Assembly (NCBI RefSeq): GCF_002938435.1
Contig: NZ_POQT01000008.1
Location: 62,001-126,000, forward strand
DNA from: Blastococcus saxobsidens
Lineage (GTDB): Bacteria; Actinomycetota; Actinomycetes; Mycobacteriales; Geodermatophilaceae
Direction of reading: 5' to 3'
Length of the DNA stretch: 64,000 bases
The stretch's first letter is position 1; the number at the start of each line of letters is the position of its first letter. The notes under the pieces are model-generated. The model saw nothing but the letters and a program-made list of their open reading frames with translations. It had not been told where the DNA came from and did not search any database. Below are positions 60,725 to 64,000 of the stretch, piece after piece. The position numbers and the translations under genes were made by a program.

Positions 60725-62326
60725 ATGCGGTCACGTCCACGTCCGGGACATGCGCGCGCGACGCTCACCGTCCTTGCCACCACTGCGTCGAGTCTCGTGC
60801 TCCTCGCCCCGACCGCGCAGGCGGCACCCGGGGGGAAGAGCCCCCAGGCGCCCCACCCGGATCGGCCGGCGATCGCCTGCGAGGCGCTCAAGGCACGGGC
60901 CTTCGCGCCGGCGAACGCGACGGTCACGGAGGCGACGTCGGTCCCGGCGAGCAGCACGGCGCCGGCGACGTGCCAGGTCACCCTGACCGTCTCCGACCCG
61001 GAGGACGGCGGGAAGGTGACCGTCTGGGTGCACATGCCCGAGCGCACGTGGAACGGGCGGTACCAGGCCGTCGGGGGCGGCGGCTTCTCCGGCGGCGACC
61101 CCGGCCGCCTCGCCGGGGCGGTCCAGCAGGGCTACGCGGCCTCGGCCACCGACGCCGGGCACGTGGGCAGCTCCGGCACCTTCGGGCTGAACCCCGACGG
61201 CACCCCCAACCACACCGGCCGTGAGGACTTCGGCCACGAGGGCGTCCACGACATGGCCGTCGCCGCGAAGTCCGTCGTCACCACCTTCTACGGCCGGGCG
61301 CCGGAGTACTCGTACTGGAACGGCTGCTCCACCGGTGGCCGGCAGGGCCTCATGGAGGCCCAGAATTACCCGGACGACTTCGACGGCATCTTCGCGGGCG
61401 CGCCGGTCATCAACTTCCCGGAGATGCAGACCGGCCAGATCTGGGGCCAGATCGTCATGCTCCAGGAGAACAACCCGGTCCCCGCCTGCAAGTTCGAGAC
61501 CGCGCTGAAGGCCGCGGTCGCGGCCTGCGACACCGTCGGTGACGGCGTGGTGGACGGAGTCATCGGCGACCCCTTCGCCTGCGACTTCGACCTGACCACG
61601 CTCATCGGAACCGAGACGGCGTGCGGCACCATCACGGCGAAGGACGTCGCGGTCATGCAGCGCATCCACGAGGGGCCACGCGGCACCGACGGCCGCTTCC
61701 TCTGGTACGGCCTGCCCTACGGCGCCCCCTACGCGGGCCTGCACAACACCAAGCTGGACGACCAGGGCCAGCTCGTCGGGGACCCGTTCATCTACGACAT
61801 CTGGTGGATCAGGTACTTCCTGACCGACGACCCGTCGTTCGACTGGCGGACCCTGGACTACGCGTCGTTCGAGGGGCTGTTCGACCTGGCCGTCGAGCGG
61901 TACGGCGACATGATGGGCGCCAGCGACACGGACCTCTCGGCGTTCCGCGACAGCGGCGGCAAGCTGCTCATGTGGCACGGCGCAGCCGACTTCGGCGTCA
62001 CCGTCAAGGGCACGGTCGACTACTACGAGCGCCTGGAGGAGCGGTTCGGCGAGGGGACGGACGACTTCGCCCGGCTGTTCCTGGCGCCGGGCGTCGGCCA
62101 CTGCAGCGGCGGGGCCGGACCTGAGCTGACCAACGGCTTCGGCGCCCTGGTCGAGTGGGTGGAGAACGGCACGGCACCGGCGACCCTCGACGCCGCCAAG
62201 GCCGGGGTGACCCGCCCGGTCTGCGCCTACCCGCTGGTGGCCGAGTGGACGGGTTTCGGCGACTGGAGGGACGGCAGCAACTTCGAGTGCGTCGCCGGCA
62301 CCAGGATGGAGCTCCGCCAGCCCTGA
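60725..62326 (+). CDS. Secreted tannase/feruloyl esterase family hydrolase
   Basis: A 533-residue protein with a Sec signal peptide (basic MRSRPRPGHAR, hydrophobic to about residue 30, AxA site at TAQAA). It shows the CS-D-HC motif of the tannase/feruloyl esterase family: Cys201-Ser202 in NGCSTGGRQG, Asp422 in WHGAADFGV, His459-Cys460 in PGVGHCSGG; a disulfide joins the two cysteines in this family. It would cut gallate from tannins or ferulate-type acids from plant polymers outside the cell, upstream of the gallate operon that ends just before it. Confidence 0.93.
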   Translation: MRSRPRPGHARATLTVLATTASSLVLLAPTAQAAPGGKSPQAPHPDRPAIACEALKARAFAPANATVTEATSVPASSTAPATCQVTLTVSDPEDGGKVTVWVHMPERTWNGRYQAVGGGGFSGGDPGRLAGAVQQGYAASATDAGHVGSSGTFGLNPDGTPNHTGREDFGHEGVHDMAVAAKSVVTTFYGRAPEYSYWNGCSTGGRQGLMEAQNYPDDFDGIFAGAPVINFPEMQTGQIWGQIVMLQENNPVPACKFETALKAAVAACDTVGDGVVDGVIGDPFACDFDLTTLIGTETACGTITAKDVAVMQRIHEGPRGTDGRFLWYGLPYGAPYAGLHNTKLDDQGQLVGDPFIYDIWWIRYFLTDDPSFDWRTLDYASFEGLFDLAVERYGDMMGASDTDLSAFRDSGGKLLMWHGAADFGVTVKGTVDYYERLEERFGEGTDDFARLFLAPGVGHCSGGAGPELTNGFGALVEWVENGTAPATLDAAKAGVTRPVCAYPLVAEWTGFGDWRDGSNFECVAGTRMELRQP

Positions 62327-62450
62327 CGGTCCGAAGGTGAGACCGGGCCCGGCCACGGCAGCCACCGCTGCCGTGGCCGGGTACCGGCGCGCCGGGCAGC
62401 ATGTCCGCATGCCGCTGCGGGCGCGGCTGCCGATACCGAAGGAGGATGCG

Positions 62451-63164
62451 GTGCCCGACCTCACTGACAGCTCCGCCCCCGGCCCACCGCGGGCGGAGGC
62501 GTCCGGTCCGCCGTTCCCCGCCGACCACGTCGGCAGCCTGCCGCGCCGCGGCGCGGGGCCGGGAGCCTGGGAGCCGGTGACCGACGACCCGGCCGCCGCG
62601 AAGGCGACCCTGCGCGCGGGGTTCCTGGCGCGCCGGGTGGCCCGGCCGGAGAACGAGCGGGCGGCGGCCGCCGACGCGATCGCCGACGTGCTCGTCGCCC
62701 GGCTCACCGGGGTCCGCACGCTCGCGGCGTTCGTGCCCGACCCCACCGAGCCCGGGCACGGCCGGATCCCCGCGGCGTTCGCCGGCCTCGGCGCGCGGGT
62801 GCTGCTCCCGGTCGTCCCGGCGCAGGGGCGGCAGCTGGACTGGGCGGTCGACACCGGCCGGCACGAGCCCGGCCGCTTCGGCCTGATGGAGCCCGGAGGG
62901 CCCCGCCTCGACGCCACGGCGATCGGTGCCGCCGACGTCGTCGTCGTGCCGGCCCTGGTCGTCGACCGGGCCGGCATCCGGCTCGGCCGCGGGGGCGGCT
63001 ACTACGACCGGGCGCTGGTGCACGCCCGCCCCGACGCGCTCCTGGTCACGCTCGCGTTCGACGACGAGGTCGTCGACGAACTGCCCGCGGAGGAGCACGA
63101 TCGGCCCGTGGACGCCGTCGTCACGCCGTCCGGCTGGCTGGACCTCCCTGGACGGTCCCGGTGA
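62451..63164 (+). CDS. 5-formyltetrahydrofolate cyclo-ligase family protein
   Basis: A 237-residue protein. KATLRAGFLARRVARPENER begins the 5-FCL fold; FVPDPTEPGHGRIPAAF and the ATP/folate signature LGRGGGYYDRAL are present. GTG 62451 was chosen for the GGAGG five bases before it, which gives a Pro/Gly-rich N-terminal extension of about 50 residues not usual in the family. It returns 5-formyl-THF to methenyl-THF at the cost of ATP, so it is the sixth folate-linked enzyme in the window. Confidence 0.85.
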   Translation: MPDLTDSSAPGPPRAEASGPPFPADHVGSLPRRGAGPGAWEPVTDDPAAAKATLRAGFLARRVARPENERAAAADAIADVLVARLTGVRTLAAFVPDPTEPGHGRIPAAFAGLGARVLLPVVPAQGRQLDWAVDTGRHEPGRFGLMEPGGPRLDATAIGAADVVVVPALVVDRAGIRLGRGGGYYDRALVHARPDALLVTLAFDDEVVDELPAEEHDRPVDAVVTPSGWLDLPGRSR

Positions 63165-63257
63165 GCGCGCGCTCGCGGGCCGTCGCCGCGTCCCTCCGGG
63201 GCGCCCCCACCCGTGGCCTGCGGACGCAGGTTCCGATCCCTATCCGAGGAGAGAACG

Positions 63258-64000
63258 ATGGTGTCTCTGGATCAGCTACCGGAGATCAGGACCGAGCTGT
63301 TCATCGCCGGCGAGGTGCGCAGCACGGATGACCACCTGCAGGTGATCGACCCGTCCGACGGCCGGTCGGTCGTGGGTTATGCGGGCGCGGCCAGTGCCAA
63401 GCAGGCCGAGGAGGCCGTCGCCGCGGCGCACCGCGCCTTCCCGGCGTGGTCCGCCCGGACGCCGCAGGAGCGGGCGGAGATGATCGTCGCCGCGCTGGCC
63501 CCGCTCGAGGCCGACCGCGACGCGACGGCGGAGATCCTGACCCGCGAGAACGGGAAGATCCGGATGGAGTCGTTCATCGACTCCATCGTCTTCGCCCACC
63601 GCTGCCAGCTCGCCGCCGGGCTGGCGGACCGGGTGGGGGAGACGGTCACGCTGCCGGCGCCGCCGTGGCGGACCGAGGTCTCCTACCTGCCGCTGGGTGT
63701 CGTGACGATCATCGTGCCGTTCAACTGGCCGATGGCGATCCTGGGCGCGTCGCTGCCGTACGCCCTCGTGGCCGGGAACACCGTGGTGGTCAAGCCGCCG
63801 CCGACCACCCCGCTGGCCACGACCCGCACGGTGCAGAAGATGGCCGAGCTGCTGCCGCCGGGCGTGCTCAACGTGGTGACCGGGCACGACGCCGAGATCG
63901 GCTCCGCGCTGATCCAGGACGACCGGGTGAAGAAGGTCTGCTTCACCGGCAGCCCCGGCGGCGGCAAGCGGATCATGGCCATGGCGTCGGAGTCGCTGAC
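63258..64000 (+). CDS. Aldehyde dehydrogenase, N-terminal part (runs off the window)
   Basis: ATG 63258 follows a GAGGAGAG site; 247 codons are visible with no stop before the window edge. FIAGEVRSTDDHLQVIDPSD, then PFNWPMAILGASLPYALVAG with the oxyanion Asn near 156, VVVKPPPTTPLATT with the NAD-binding Lys, and VCFTGSPGGGKRIMA for the dinucleotide site. The catalytic Glu and Cys lie beyond the end. NAD(P)-dependent oxidation of an aldehyde; in this setting an aromatic aldehyde such as vanillin, or the product of the TPP decarboxylase, is a fair guess. Confidence 0.9.
   Translation, partial: MVSLDQLPEIRTELFIAGEVRSTDDHLQVIDPSDGRSVVGYAGAASAKQAEEAVAAAHRAFPAWSARTPQERAEMIVAALAPLEADRDATAEILTRENGKIRMESFIDSIVFAHRCQLAAGLADRVGETVTLPAPPWRTEVSYLPLGVVTIIVPFNWPMAILGASLPYALVAGNTVVVKPPPTTPLATTRTVQKMAELLPPGVLNVVTGHDAEIGSALIQDDRVKKVCFTGSPGGGKRIMAMASESL

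Overview
The window is GC-rich throughout, with G/C-ending codons, frequent GTG starts, ATGA/GTGA stop-start overlaps, leaderless promoters (TAnnnT box 6-8 nt before the start codon) and DtxR/IdeR-type iron boxes. This is an actinobacterial chromosome. The mix of a TIGR02587/TIGR02588 membrane pair and many ABC/GntR catabolic modules fits the Geodermatophilaceae, but the family is a guess. No rRNA, tRNA, CRISPR array, insertion sequence or phage gene was seen.

Layout. (1) 1-10.8 kb, mixed housekeeping: end of a nitrilase-family hydrolase, an empty 1-kb stretch, an Old Yellow Enzyme divergent from a TetR regulator with twin operators, a frameshifted phospholipase D/cardiolipin synthase, a membrane-anchored molybdopterin oxidoreductase, an alpha/beta hydrolase, a cation/proton antiporter operon with the TIGR02587/TIGR02588 pair, and an OsmC gene broken by an in-frame amber codon. 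(2) 10.9-18.6 kb, a probable iron regulon: a ferric ABC transporter, then an HpcH/HpaI aldolase, epimerase, GT2 glycosyltransferase and convergent GT-C transferase, with three iron boxes in front of the three transcription units. (3) 18.7-19.5 kb, an ArsR/SRPBCC pair whose operator spans the start codon.

(4) 19.6-31.2 kb, the centrepiece: a co-directional minus-strand block, P450 reductase - P450 - LigM-type O-demethylase - hydrolase - muconolactone-isomerase-like protein - LigA - LigB - MetF - PurU - FolD - PabBC - cyclodeaminase. Ether demethylation onto tetrahydrofolate, ring opening, recycling of the methyl-folate to formate plus THF, and even p-aminobenzoate synthesis for folate sit in one gene string. 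An IclR regulator diverges from it. (5) 32-37.9 kb: patatin-like protein, acyltransferase, epoxide-hydrolase-like enzyme, a lone [2Fe-2S] ferredoxin and a NarL-type two-component system. (6) 37.9-46.2 kb: an ABC importer co-transcribed with a benzoylformate-decarboxylase-like TPP enzyme, next to divergent FMN- and FAD-dependent 2-hydroxyacid dehydrogenases, a mandelate-like route. (7) 46.2-49.3 kb: a second LigM paralogue and an MFS carrier; its promoter matches that of the importer operon. (8) 49.4-54.2 kb: a LivGFHMK-type importer. (9) 54.3-60.4 kb: two tandem FCD-GntR regulators, then LigK, LigU/GalD, a VOC dioxygenase, a dehydrogenase and LigJ, i.e. the lower gallate pathway. (10) 60.4-64 kb: a secreted tannase/feruloyl esterase, a 5-formyl-THF cyclo-ligase and the start of an aldehyde dehydrogenase.

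Taken together (inference): the region looks built to take gallate, syringate or vanillate units from tannin or lignin, import them, remove O-methyl groups onto folate, cleave the ring and send the carbon to pyruvate plus oxaloacetate. No LigC or LigI is present here, which favours the gallate/oxalomesaconate branch over the full protocatechuate 4,5-pathway.
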